Positions 22,010-33,500 of a stretch of DNA of 64,000 nt are shown here, piece by piece. Where the stretch lies: assembly GCA_012845835.1 (NCBI GenBank), contig JABAKD010000021.1:62001-126000 (forward strand), read 5' to 3'. Under the pieces are notes generated by a model that saw only the letters and a list, made by a program, of their open reading frames with translations, had not been told where the DNA came from and made no database searches. A program made the position numbers and the translations under genes. Each line of letters starts with the position of its first letter. The stretch's first letter is position 1. This DNA is from Undaria pinnatifida (Eukaryota; Sar; Phaeophyceae; Laminariales; Alariaceae).

Positions 22010-22115
22010 ACCTCCCTAACCCTAACCTTGCCTAACCTTGCCTAACCTTGCCGTGTCCTTGCCGTGTCCTTGCCGTGTCCTTGCCGCGTCCTTGCCGTGT
22101 CCTTGCCGTGTGTTG
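22010..22115. repeat. Degenerate telomere-like tract grading into CCTTGCCGTGT repeats
   Basis: CCCTAACCCTAACC (22014-22028) is followed by CTTGCCTAAC units and then six CCTTGCCGTGT-type 11/12-mers. The unit drifts stepwise from CCCTAA to a different sequence, as in decaying or recombinogenic interstitial telomeric DNA. Confidence 0.8.
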
Positions 22116-22124
22116 TCCAAGGTC

Positions 22125-22319
22125 GTCGGCTGTAACGGGCACAGGATGAGCGAAAAGGAGAATCGTGTACTGGCAGACGCCTCGGTGTTTTCCATGTCAC
22201 ACATTCGGGATATCGTGGACCGGCTTGTTTCCGGCTTCTTCTACGGCTCCGGTCACGCTCCTCAATGCGCTAAGGAGAACTCTGTGGTACGTGTTTGGTT
22301 GTTGGTTGAGACATCGTAA
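22125..22319 (+). pseudogene. Coding-like piece, family S copy 3 (longest)
   Basis: The best preserved of three related segments: GCNGHRMSEKENRVLADASV then FSMSHIRDIVDRLVSGFFYG. Charged, helical and plausible as protein, but no domain is recognised and it stops at 22319. The three copies at 20.2, 21.6 and 22.15 kb each adjoin telomere-like DNA. Confidence 0.4.
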
Positions 22320-22616
22320 AACTCATGCTACAAGGAAGCGGCTCACCCACGTTTTCTGACAATTCTCAAGAGGAGCTCTCTTCTGCCATCCAAAACCTGC
22401 CCTCGAGAAGAAAATGACCGATTGTACTTCAAGAACAATGCTATGGTCTTATACTAGACTATATATAATACGTCGACCAAGACTTCGAACTTAATAACAA
22501 CCAACCGCGAACTCTAGTCCCAAAGGTAAAGAAAGGGCACTTCCCCTCCATGTCACAAATCACAAAAGCAATCGAGACCGAGCCACCCCTATCGTGCCTA
22601 AAGCTGTTCATTTCCA

Positions 22617-22749
22617 TTCAATCACAGTCATGTTCAATCACGGTCATGTTCAATCACAGTCATGTTCAATCACAGTCATGTCCAATCACAGTCATGTTCA
22701 ATCACGGTTATGTTCAATCACAGTCATGTTCAATCACAATCATGTTCAA
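22617..22749. repeat. 16-bp minisatellite, eight copies
   Basis: Unit TTCAATCACAGTCATG, nearly perfect, with single-base variants (CGG, TAT, CAA). Confidence 0.97.
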
Positions 22750-23509
22750 CAGATAGTGACGGACATGCTGTACGGCGATGCGACGCCTTCTTGTTCAAGT
22801 GCGAGGCACCGTGGTCTTCAGAACCCGTGATGCCACCAAACAAAACATATGTTCCAGCATTGTCGTTAACCATGTTCTGATCACGATTCATACCTGGCAT
22901 GTTCCCAGCGCAGCCGTCGTTTACCACGTCGTAGTCAACGCCCTGGGGATGCTCCAGTCCTCGAGTGTTGGCGACTGACCTTCAAGTCTTCCCGCCCGCT
23001 ACGCAAGGAGTACATCCAACATCTTCTGAGCCTTCTCGCTGGAGGAGGTCTATGTTTGACCGACCCTGACGCTGACCTGATATAAATGATGAACACCTCC
23101 CACCGCCCAGGCATAAACAAACAAACAAAACAAATGATCGCACTGAATGGGTTAGGATTCCACTGGCCATGGGCAGTTAGTCAGTCCAATTGTCTATTAT
23201 TTGAATAGCGCCATCAGCCATAGAGAAATGTTATGTGAGAAAATGTGCCAGCCGTATTGTAACCCTTGTAGCACGTGTATCTTGCCGTCCACGTTAGGTG
23301 TTTCCCTTTTTGCAGCGTCTAATTACATCTCATTGACGGACCTCTTCAATTCAAGAGCTACCAAAGGCGGTTTGCATATAGTCTATCCGTGCTGTGCTTT
23401 TTCGCCATTCATTAGTATTGGGTTGGATACCTAGGTCGTGCCAGCTACGGGTGCTACGAGAGGGATATCGCCTGTTATCCATTTGTTTGTGAGAGTCAGT
23501 ATTTTGAGG

Positions 23510-23586
23510 GTCTTTCCGCCTCACCCAAACACCGACTTTGACCGAGAGCTATCGTATCCAGAAGTATCCTCACCGAAGATAGAGGT
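23510..23586 (+). CDS. Candidate exon before a GTATGT donor
   Basis: A segment encoding FPPHPNTDFDRELSYPEVSS is open up to GAG|GTATGT at 23585. It is hydrophilic and protein-like but short, with no partner exon identified and no recognised family. Confidence 0.2.
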
Positions 23587-23644
23587 ATGTACCAGGTAGC
23601 GCTTTTCCAAGAAAAAAACATGCTCTGAATGACGGGGCTCCTTC

Positions 23645-23756
23645 ACACATCTTAATTCATCTTAACACATCTTAACGCATCTTAACACATCTCAACGCAT
23701 GTTAACACATGTTAACACATGTTATATTAACACATGCTAACACATATTAACACATA
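23645..23756. repeat. 10-bp minisatellite
   Basis: Unit CTTAACACAT with variants CTTAACGCAT, GTTAACACAT and ATTAACACAT, about eleven copies. Confidence 0.95.
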
Positions 23757-25180
23757 TTTACCCAAATTGGTCGGAGTGTCACCATTCTTGTCTCGCAACC
23801 TGAAGGTTTCTACGGTGACGCCGTGGGGTGTTTCATCGGGTTGCCCTTTCAGTTTGGTCAAACACGATTTATGTTAGAGGTATGCAGCTCCTCGACGAGC
23901 TACACCCCTGAAAAAACAGGTGCATCGTTATCGTAGCAAGTGTCCTCCTGTACATCATAGGTAGAGCCACAACAATCAAAAGGCGTCGCCACGAATCATC
24001 CAACGATGCATGGGGTATGGGGTATCTCTTCTTGGTCTTCTTAGAGTTGGGAGACACGACACTCATATGTATGTTAGATAATAGCTGCAAAGGCCGTCGT
24101 AGAAAATGACGATCGCCATCGCCATTGCCGGCTGTACTGTACGCTTGCCCTTGAAGTGGACAGTATATGTTAGATAAGTCGTAGTTTATCAACGAAGCCA
24201 CATCTAACAATTTCAGCCCTACCTACATGTACCATTAGTGCCGTTAGTACTACTTGTATTATTACTCTACTATTTGTATCATGTGTCACGTATGACCCCT
24301 GATATTTAACCACATAGTATGTTGCGTGTGGTTCTAAATCGATCGTCGGCTTCGCACGGTTGTCAGTCGTGTACATGCTCGGCTGCTAAAATTCGATGGG
24401 CGGTAGATTACGTGTGTGAGACGTTGACTATATCCACCGTTGAAATGTACCGTATCTACGGTATGTATATGCAACGTACAGTGGGAACCCGCAGTGGCGC
24501 CGGTACGTGCCAGCCATGCGCAAAGGCCATATTCGGGGCACTGGCCCAATTGAGAATACGGGCACTCCAGCAGAGTTGCTACGGGGAGTTCTACTCGTAG
24601 TGGTGCCAACCGATTCCACCAACTAACAGGTATTACAGAGATAGGCGGCCCTATTCAAACGCCGCTACTGGGGGCCCTACATTATTTCACTACTTACCCG
24701 AACCGCGGTCCGTCGTGAACTGCCCTGGGCCACATTAGTAACATAGTACCGAATGACCACTTCACCAACCAACAGGCTCTCACCAGACCTAAACGTCGTG
24801 TATGAGTTGTCACCCAAACGAAGAATACCCTTCGCAGCAATGCAGTCGGTCGCGTCGTCCTCATGGGCGTTTTGAGGAGCACCGCTCGCAACATACCAAG
24901 AACCACTTGATCCCCAGGGATCAAGTCGGGTCGACATGCCCACGCGTCGCTATGCCACGAAAGCCTTTCGTCAAGGTAACCGGCGTTAGTCACGGCTGCG
25001 CTGCCTTTGCCACGAAACCATCACGACACGCCAGCTAGCGTTAGATTGCGAATGAAATTTAGTTTTACTGACAAGGCATGTTCGAAAATAGCTGGTGGTG
25101 TGGTGTCCTTTGTCTCATCGGCCGGAAGATAAAACATCTAAAAGAAGGCATCGCGATATTGTAATAAGCAGGGTCATTGT
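23757..25180. other. No supported gene
   Basis: Several overlapping short frames on both strands (23869-24210, 24319-24609, 24677-25038), none with a domain or a splice context. The phrase ACCAACAGG recurs near 24625 and 24766. Confidence 0.35.
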
Positions 25181-25194
25181 TCCGATGCGTCTCT

Positions 25195-25454
25195 CATCAC
25201 CTCCTCGGGAATACGAGGAGTGCTTCTCTGATGTTACAATCCTTCCGCGCTACAAGAACGTCGCATCTAGAATCGCGTTGTCATTGGGTGGAGGAATAAA
25301 CACACTTGATAACCATGTGGTTCGATGGTTGGATCGATGCAGCATGACGAATATACCGGGGTGCCCGATAGAAGATAGTGAAGAGCCTTTAGTCCGAGCC
25401 GCTCGATGTAACCGCTTTTGTGCCTTTGCCGCTTTTATCTCCTACCTGGTGTGA
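25195..25454 (+). pseudogene. Exon-like segment, diverged copy of the 25.6-kb exon
   Basis: Encodes EYEECFSDVTILPRYKNVAS at 25213-25272, the counterpart of EYEECFSEMTTLPRYQNVAS at 25624-25683. Several differences are silent (CCG/CCT, GAG/GAA, AGA/AGG), which suggests past selection on protein. The acceptor position reads CGG before GAATACGAG instead of the CAG found in the other copy, so splicing here may be lost. The downstream part (IALSLGGGINTLDN) does not match the second copy. No known domain. Confidence 0.45.
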
Positions 25455-25620
25455 GATGTAACACGGGAGTTAGTATGGCGTCCACATCATTAGGACTTTA
25501 CTATAGAGGCCGCGCAAGGCGATGCAAGTATATTTGACGGTTAAGTCCGCTTTCTGACATAATGGTCGTTCTTAACAGGTTACCTCCACCGCAACTGTGT
25601 TTGCATCCCCCCTCATTTCT

Positions 25621-25806
25621 CCAGGAGTACGAGGAATGCTTCTCTGAGATGACGACCCTTCCTCGCTACCAGAACGTCGCATCTAGGATGTTCTCCGGGC
25701 ACGACGCGTACGACGGCGATATTCGCGTGTGCATGCGGGAAGATTCGGGAGAAATTTGCGAAGAATATTTAGAATCTGTCGTGGCAGGGGCGTGCAACGT
25801 CAACGT
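25621..25806 (+). CDS. Candidate exon of unknown gene
   Basis: Preceded by a pyrimidine-rich tract ending TTTCTCCAG, a good acceptor. The frame then reads EYEECFSEMTTLPRYQNVAS and continues FSGHDAYDGDIRVCMREDSG and EICEEYLESVVAGACNVNV before running into a 5-bp microsatellite. The composition, the acceptor and the conserved copy upstream make this one of the better coding candidates in the window. I do not recognise a family. The 3' end is uncertain because the microsatellite starts at 25824 without an obvious donor. Confidence 0.45.
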
Positions 25807-25823
25807 CATAATCATAACGCGAG

Positions 25824-25963
25824 TATGGTATGGCATGGGATGGGATCTGATCGGATCGGATCGGATCGGATCGGATGGGATGCTGTGCTGTGCTGTGCTG
25901 TGCTGTGCTGTGCTGTGGTATGACATGGTACGGCATAGTATGGTATGGTACGATATGGTATGT
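25824..25963. repeat. 5-bp microsatellite with drifting unit
   Basis: The phase of five is held for about 140 bp while the unit changes: TATGG, GATGG, GATCG (five copies), TGTGC (six copies), then TATGG and TACGG variants. Confidence 0.9.
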
Positions 25964-26379
25964 TTTAGTGTGGTGTGATATGGCAATTTTTAGCACTGTT
26001 GACCAACGTATTTATGATCGACCAGACTCCTCATAGGAGAAATTGTGCATTATCTCCTGCGATTTACAACATGATTATGTGTCTACCTAGGCCGAGCGGT
26101 CGAATATCGAGCTGAGCTTTCAGGGTTTACTCAAGCGTAAGTTTTGATGTGAGCTATAGACCTTGGATAAGTAAGGAGGTGACGAAACGCGACGTGCACC
26201 CCTGCCATAGATTAAGTAAATACGGTAGCATACTGTAGCATACTCCTTGTGCTATGACTGATATCAACATGCGTATTGGGATGATGCTGCCGGCATGATA
26301 AGAGGGCCCGATGTTGCACGTAGCGATAGCCGTGGCGGAAAGGCGAACGGTCGCTGTCAATGTTCTGCCAAGCAGCACA

Positions 26380-26472
26380 TCCCGAGTCGAAATCGAAATG
26401 GACGATACCAACCCTGACTTCCCGATACGCAGTCGATATATTTTCATGTGTCGCGGTTTTCCTAAATACCAG
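26380..26472 (+). CDS. Candidate exon before a CAG|GTACAC donor
   Basis: The frame encodes VEIEMDDTNPDFPIRSRYIF then MCRGFPKYQ and meets a weak donor at about 26472. It could belong to the same transcript as the 25.6-kb exon. It is short and has no recognised domain. Confidence 0.2.
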
Positions 26473-26688
26473 GTACACCGGATTCAAACCTTGGTTCAAA
26501 GTTATCGTGGAGGGGCGCTTTCGGGATTAGTTATTTCAGCCGCCTCTTGTCTATCCCATTTGGATGCAAGTTGAAACATATCGGGGTGTCTTTGCTTGGC
26601 GATATTTTTAACTCGAACCGTTTTTTGAGCATAATACAGCGTCGTCAGTGCGAGCGGCTTCAACCCGGTAATGGAAATGATTTCAGCC

Positions 26689-26704
26689 CCCCCCCCCCCC
26701 CCCC
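26689..26704. repeat. Poly-C tract
   Basis: Uninterrupted run of 16 C. Confidence 0.95.
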
Positions 26705-28480
26705 TGACCAAGCCTGCGGCAGCGGGGTCACTTTTACGGTCTCCTCTGCAGAGGTTTGCAGCCAGTTGCGCCAGTGACCACCCTATTGTTTACAGTTTTC
26801 GCGATAAGCACTAACACCGTGGAGGTCTTTGCCACGCCGCGCCAACAAACAATTAAAATTAAGGTTTTTTAACGAGGACCAGAGCCCCTTGCACGTCTTG
26901 CCCCCAAACTGTGTACTGAATATGAAGACGCCCCTCCTGCTGCTGCTGTTGTGTTGGTCCCCTACCGTACCTGAAATCGTCCCTGTCTTGCCTTTTGTGC
27001 TTTAATCGGCGCGTTTCGTCTATCTTTGCTAACGTGCGCTACGTCTACTTGCTGACGGAAGGCCTTCTACGCGTGCTACGGTATCGATGAGGGTAGCACT
27101 CTTATCAATAGTACTGTTTCGTACATTTTTTTCAGACTGACGGAGCCCGTTAACTGTCTTAACCGGGGCACAACGAAATGCTTTGGAAGTTCCTGCAATG
27201 CATTATTGCTCATCATTACTCATTGATCAATATTGCTCAGCTGGGTAAGGATACCGTTTGCTCTCAGAGCCCTTTCTTATACGAGGTGTGGACCTGCTCC
27301 AGCAGGGAGTCTCCCTTAAAAAAGAGTATAAGTTAGCGTGTAAATTAGAATATCACCTAGTTTAAATATTACTATTTTAATAGGTGTCACCCCTACCGTT
27401 GCGTAAGTGCTGTAAGCTGCTTGCCGCGATACCACTGCACTCGTATTCTCTCATTAGTGCCATGCCTTGCCAGGTGAGACTACCCCCAATAAATTGATCT
27501 CCTTCGATATCGCCCTATTTCGCGCGATGACGTCAAGACTCTCGATTATGCTCGCGCTAAACAGGGGACCCGTCGTAAAGGCTGCCTAGCCAAAGCCTGC
27601 CTGAAAGCTAAAGCTAAAGGCGACCGCACTACAATAGCGCGGGACTACGGCTTTATACGAGTTGCGGGGCGATGAATTCAATCTGTTTTTACGGGGCTAG
27701 AGTGATCTCACCGTCCGGTATCCCCCCTGCCTGACCTTAACATGAATGGATGCGCCCGACCAACGTCTGCTACGTGCTCCGATCTAGACCCTCCGATCCT
27801 GCGTAACCCGCTGCTACTGATCGTTGCTGGCAATGCAGGGAGCTATGGCAGACATCCGTTCTTCTCCTTTTCGAGACGTTGCCGTGGGTACAGCCCACCC
27901 TGGATTTCTTCCCCATTGGACAGACTGACACCGGTAAGTGAATGGTATGAGTCATCTGCGTTCAGTGACAGATCTGACGCGCGTCCTCCATCATACAACA
28001 CAGGTGACTTCATCATACAACAAAATGCAACACAATACGACACGATATTATACACTGCAACACAACATTGATCTCAACCACAACTGCGCTGCTTGAGGAG
28101 CTGTCCTCCCCCAGGACTTCGAGTACCCACCTCCATTGGGCCTTAGCTATCGCCACCTCCAGGCTGGGCAATGTGTTTCAGATTGAAACCAGGGCTAGAG
28201 TTGTATGATACGAACTGCATAGTGCATGTGAACCCTAGCAGCGCTCACTGTATCGATATCGTCCGCCAGATTTCGAGGGGTCAAATACACCATAGCACGA
28301 GCTTCGATTCAATCTCAAGCCCAAGCGTGTTTGGTAGTTTGGCGGCATGGCTCGCGATGTATGACGCACCGTTCTTCTGAATCACAACTTCGTTATGTGT
28401 GCCGCTGTCTTTCGATAGACGCCCATCGCCCAAACACAATCTGAGTGAATGAAGATGATTAAATCTGGAGAGAGAATAAT
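26705..28480. other. No supported gene
   Basis: No long frame until 27742. A Lys/Ala-rich open segment without a Met lies at about 27493-27672 (DYARAKQGTRRKGCLAKACL) and is not recognised. Frames at 27742-28071 and 28171-28380 have no domain; short CAACACAATACG-type repeats lie near 28015-28070. Confidence 0.35.
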
Positions 28481-28699
28481 ATGTGCTTTCACGACGCAAC
28501 GACTATGACAAAACACGAAGGGGGGTTGAAGCTAATATCGCGATACCAACTACGAAAAAGGAACACGATATAGCTCATCACGTCAGAGCCAAGAGACGCT
28601 CTGCCATAGCGCACTTTCAAACCATGGTTCTCATTCCAAAACGTCCATCTGATCCACATCTGATGTACTTGCTGCTATGTTTGTGCTGTCGTATGTCAG

Positions 28700-28980
28700 A
28701 GGTCGAAGTCTCAAATGAATCAGAAGATGGACCCCACCTCGAGTCTGAGGAATTTGTGTTGTCACGACATAACACCAATGCCCGGCATGAGGAAGGAATA
28801 AAGCACATCACGCCAGAGCTGAGAGACGCTGCTCACCAAGCGAACCCTGTCGACAACGCCCTTCACGAGTTTGTGTCTGCTAAATTCTGCCGTCGCTTGC
28901 AAGAGACTGGCCTCCTGCAGCACCCGTTCGTGCTAGAAGAGCTGGTTACCTTCGAGCTCCTACACGAAAGGTGGGATTAA
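28700..28980 (+). CDS. Candidate terminal exon, possibly sulfotransferase-like C-terminus
   Basis: The frame is open from 28483, but the protein-like part begins after TTTGTGCTGTCGTATGTCAG, a possible acceptor ending near 28699. It then reads EVEVSNESEDGPHLESEEFV, ITPELRDAAHQANPVDNALH and EFVSAKFCRRLQETGLLQHP, ending with a stop at 28978-28980. The last part, an amphipathic helix with Tyr/Phe-x-x-x-x-F and Arg-Arg-Leu, resembles the C-terminal helix of membrane-bound carbohydrate sulfotransferases, but this is a weak analogy. A 30-bp stretch (28573-28604) is repeated 230 bp downstream (28803-28833), so the upstream open frame may be a decayed duplicate. No catalytic PAPS-binding loop is in the window. 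Confidence 0.35.
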
Positions 28981-29580
28981 AGGGGTTTCTTGGAAGTTGC
29001 GGCTGCTAGAATATTGTCTGGAGAACACGTGTATTGTATCTATCTGTGAACGCGACAGCCGGAGTTTGTGTGGCAAAACTAGGTTTCGTATATACCAGGT
29101 GTCTATAATTCAGTCAGTGGCGGCATAGTGGCGAAGAGTTCGCACGTTTTCTGGTTATATCCGTGCCGAAGGTTGCACTGCACATATCCTCGCCGAGGCT
29201 TGCACGCTTCGATCCGAAGTGAGACGAAAACTGACCTTACGAGATTCAGCTAAAGTGGAAAAATTTAAGGTCGTGGTGTTTGCAGCCGACCACCCTGGGA
29301 AAAGCGTGGAGAAAATGGAGCTCACCCTAGTTCCGTGGCTTCAAGGAGCGCTAGTCGTACTTATAGTAGTACACACGACCTTTCTTTTTTCTGCAACGGC
29401 ATGGCTGCGGCTTACTCGGGCCGCTATCTCCTTCCCCGTATAGTACCTACGCGATGTAAATACAGTATCAGACGACGTGCATGGATGAGCACTGAAGTCA
29501 CCACCACGGTGGAAAACTCTCAGCGCTTTGGACGCGATGCTGCCATCTGTTCGGGTTGGCGTTAGCGACATGAGTGCCGC
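28981..29580. other. Weak coding-like segment only
   Basis: The frame 29219-29443 includes KFKVVVFAADHPGKSVEKME and a hydrophobic stretch that could span a membrane. No domain, no splice context that I trust. Confidence 0.25.
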
Positions 29581-29589
29581 TCTTTCACG

Positions 29590-30165
29590 CCGTACATACT
29601 TGCGCTCGCCTGATGCTAACGCATTCTCTTGGCCACTGGCGAATGGATGACATTTGGATCACACACTGGCGAACTATACACCTTTATTCCCGCATCATGT
29701 CGTTAGCTTAGGTTGACGACAACATGATGGTTGCTTACACAGGCGCACATCCTTGACCGCTGTCATACTGTCTGCATATACCTCAACCGGTTCATAGGTG
29801 ATGAGCGTATCAGAAGCACACTGGAAAACTATACGCCGTTCGTACACGATCTCGTCGTTTGCTAGGTGGAAGACAAAACCATGAGTGTTGCTTGTTCAGG
29901 CCGAACATCCTTGACCGCCGGTACTTTATGTTTCCGTCTTTGTATACCTCAACAGGTGCATGGATGATATTTTGACCACGGTCACGCTGCAGGACAATAA
30001 GCACTTGATACACGATCTCGTCGTCTCTTAAGGTTGACGGCCAAAGCATGCTTGTCGCTTATGCACGGCGTACATCCTTGTCTGCCTATGCGTTTTGACC
30101 GGATTTACTTACCTGAACAGGTGCATGGATGATAACTGGATCACAACCACGCTTGGGCACTTTCA
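29590..30165. repeat. Four copies of a 153-167-bp tandem repeat
   Basis: ACATCCTTGACCG-like anchors lie at 29594, 29747, 29905 and 30072. Each unit also contains an ACCTCAACAGGTGCATGGAT-like block and a GATCTCGTCGT-like block. Copies are considerably diverged. Confidence 0.85.
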
Positions 30166-30340
30166 GCCCATGGCATCGGAGGACTGCCGGCTCTATGAAC
30201 CGTTCACTCTGCCGTAGCTAGCCCTCAGCGTCCGGTGTAGCTCTTTAGATGTGTGCAACGGGAGGGGTAGGATGTGTTTAGGCTAAAACGCTTCTGAATT
30301 GCCGACCTCGTCAACTGAGGGACCACAAAGTATAACTCAA

Positions 30341-30575
30341 AGTACCATTCGAGTATCATTCGAGTAACATTCGAGTAACATTCGAGTACCATGCGGATAA
30401 TTCGAGTACCATTCGAGTACCTTTTGAGTACCATTCGAGTATCATTCGCGTACCGTTCGAGTATCATTCGAGTGCCATTCGAGTATCATTCGAGTACCAT
30501 TCGAGTACCATTCGAGTACCATTCGAGTATCTTTCCAGTATCATTCGAGTACCGTTCAAGTATCATTCGCGTTTC
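30341..30575. repeat. 11-bp minisatellite, about twenty copies
   Basis: Unit ATTCGAGTACC with ATC, AAC and CGT variants. The run is interrupted once near 30395. Confidence 0.95.
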
Positions 30576-30579
30576 ACTC

Positions 30580-33500
30580 CTGTTTTACAGTAACGATTAT
30601 CAAACATACCTGCCTAGGATACGGGATTGGTTTTCAGGTTGCCCTTGCTTTTGTTTGCTTGGAATTCATTATTGAACTCTTCTGCGAGCAACCTCCGAGT
30701 GCCATACGTGCATCCCTTCGTTGGCATGTATCTTCCATGCCGAATGGCTTACCAAGGTTACCGTCTCATGGTGCTATATCATTCCCTAATTGACGCTAAT
30801 TGACGTTGTCCAGGATAAACAAAGGCTACTTATGTAGGGAGTTTAACCCTATTTTTGTTGCAGAGTTTAGGCCAAAACTCGGTTGAGTGGCCCCGATATT
30901 TTGTTTTTACGTTGGCGGAGCGTAAAAACTCGATGGCGGTGATGTCGCCAATCCGGATAACTTAACCTTAAGACTGCAAAGAGCACTCTCGCGCGAGTAG
31001 CTCCGACCCGCCGAAAATCGATACAGTACCCTGAAAGTGATAGGTGCAATACAAGGGGTATCCACCCGATATACCGACTGCTGGGGCTCCCCACATGCTG
31101 GGACACCATTCCTAATAGCGTCTGTCCTACGTTATTCGCTCAGATGCGTAGGCCATGATATGGCACATCGGAGTGCATTGTGTGTTTGCTACTCTGGCTT
31201 TCCATCCATTGGTTTAAATCGCTCCGCTTTCATAACTAGGCCGAAAAACATTGATGGTTTTGCTTTGCTTCCCGCCAATCTAGTGTGCCCCGCGTTCGAA
31301 ACTAGGCCGCAAACCTTAACATGTTTTGATCTTGTTTCCGCCGCATCAGCTTTCCTTGTCTAGCAGCCCGTGAACCCTCTTGGCTCTTCCTCTACTCTCT
31401 GCGCTATGTACGTCATAGGTGTGTATTTGAGGCATTGTGCTTGTCTTCTTTCTATCAAAGCCCTCTCAACCAGCCCCCCAGTCCTCGGTTGGGCATGGGT
31501 GTGCTTTCGCGTACGCCTTTTGTTATGGCTTGCGTGTCTCGGGTTCCAATTGGACAGAATCTATTGTAACCCAGCTTTCTGGAGCATGATGCCATCAACC
31601 TTTCGCTAGTATTTCTTGGTCCAAGCTTTGTTAGACCCCCCATGTACGCTCACTTATTGTATCAGCCCGTGAAACCGTTGTAGTTTTCGCCTGATCCTTT
31701 CGTATCCTGAAATTCGCTCGAACCGTGCGCAATCGCGGCGCTAGCTTTTTTGAGTTGCGTGTTAGTTCATGCCTCCCCCCTGTACCCGGCTTTGGCGTCA
31801 GCCCGCGTATATGTTCTGTGATTATTTGCCAGACGAGATATCGCCTGCACCATGAAATTGCTGTTTGGTAGCAACCCTGGACCGTACGTTGTTTCACTAC
31901 CCCCTTTTCGCTTTTCCTCGCCTAGTACTTTGGCGAGTTCGTGTTGGTTTTGCATTTTCCTCCTTGGCCTTCTTTCCACCGGCACCGTGTACCCCATGAA
32001 AACCTACGTCCTCCCGTCTCTACCCTGCCTGCATGCTCGGAACGTAGACTATACCCTTTCGTTTTCGCGTTCTTGCCACGCGGGAAGTGTTTGGTTTATC
32101 TCTCCATTTATGGGCGCCCTTGCCCCTTAACGGCTGTAGATGCTAGCAGATATCGAGCGTAGTAGTCGTTTCCCCGTTTGTCCTGGAAACTCGTTCGTCG
32201 ACGCGTACTGCGCACATTATACTTGAGCCGTACTGTCTCAAAAGAACTTACCGATCAATATGGTCAGTATTATCGCCTCATGACTCTTCAGCGCAGCCCC
32301 TCCAAGAGTCTAGTATCCTTGTGGAACTGTAACCGGATTTCTCAACTTAGCTGTATGCCATCTTTTTTCCACCCCCAAGAGAGCATTTGCTCGTGCTTTG
32401 GGTGTTCAAGACGGTGAATTTGGTTGGAACTTGACCTCGTGACTTCAGTTGCTCTACTTGTCTACAACTTGATGAGTGCTCGTCTTTGTGAGTTTTGCCT
32501 CGACATTGTATAGAAACATCCCTCTATAGTGCGGTATAGTGCGGTATAGCACGGTAGGGGTTGCGAGTTGTTCAGTTAACTACTAATGTTCCTGATAATG
32601 TGTCCGGTTGCGCTCCTCAAGTTCGAAACAACTAAGTGGTTGGTCATTGATCTAGTAATTTTACGAGTATAGAAGCCTTCTTAGGATAAAGGCATAGAAG
32701 CTTGGTTGTGTTGTGCGAACGAATGACTTTGAAGGTCGTGTTTCGCGTGATGGTGATGACGTTGTTGATGTTGATGAGATGTTGATGATGATGATCATGA
32801 TCATGAGCTCCTCATGTTAGGACCTCAGAAAATCTCAGAATGTGCTGCACAGGTACCCTACCGTGGGTTGGCTCTACCAATGGTCGGTGTACCTTGCCTA
32901 TGTTTCGTCCCCACCGACGACCCATGGTGTTTTCGTGCCACACAATGGCTTTCGTCGTCTCTTTTTTCTCTCGCCCTATGGCCCTGGTGTAAACATCCTA
33001 CACGTAGTAAACATAGTTATGATGATATTGATGACATTGTCGATATTGATTTGATTGATTATATTGATGGTATTGATGGTATTGAATACTCGTATATTGA
33101 TTATGTCGAGACGCTTGCAGCTGGTGGGAACTGTAAATGCTTCCAGCCTTGTGAACTCCTTTTCGTTTTCGCGACGAGCGACTTCTTTCTTTTTTTTGGT
33201 ATTTTCCTTGCATCTTGGCGTACCAGGTACTTGTTTTCCACGAAGATCTTCGGTGTACATTAGCCCCAGCTGGTCGGGCGTTTCACTACTGCTGCCTGCT
33301 ACCATGATGAGGTCGCACGTTGTCGACCTACAGGGGCTCCCCGTCGAGAGCCCCTGTAGGTCCCTTGGCAACGGTTCCGTGCTGGCACTCCAGGCCAGTA
33401 GTAGATTATGCTTGAGCCATTTTCTTCCTGTTTGACTGTACCTGCGCCCGAGCGCCCGCCGTTATCGAATCCTGTTCCAGCTTTGCAGCCAACAGGTCAG

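Noticed and set aside
22617..22749. CRISPR-like regular repeats
   Set aside because: 16-bp units are directly adjacent with no spacer.
26090..26150. tRNA gene suggested by GGCCGAGCGGTCGAA
   Set aside because: An A-box-like phrase is present but no acceptor stem or B box follows at the right distance.
31370..31609. Short hydrophobic frame as a membrane protein
   Set aside because: Hydrophobicity follows from T-rich composition across the entire 31-34.8-kb stretch.
32814..33263. 149-residue frame with an Asp/Ile-rich stretch
   Set aside because: The stretch is a translated GATATTGAT microsatellite and the rest has no domain.
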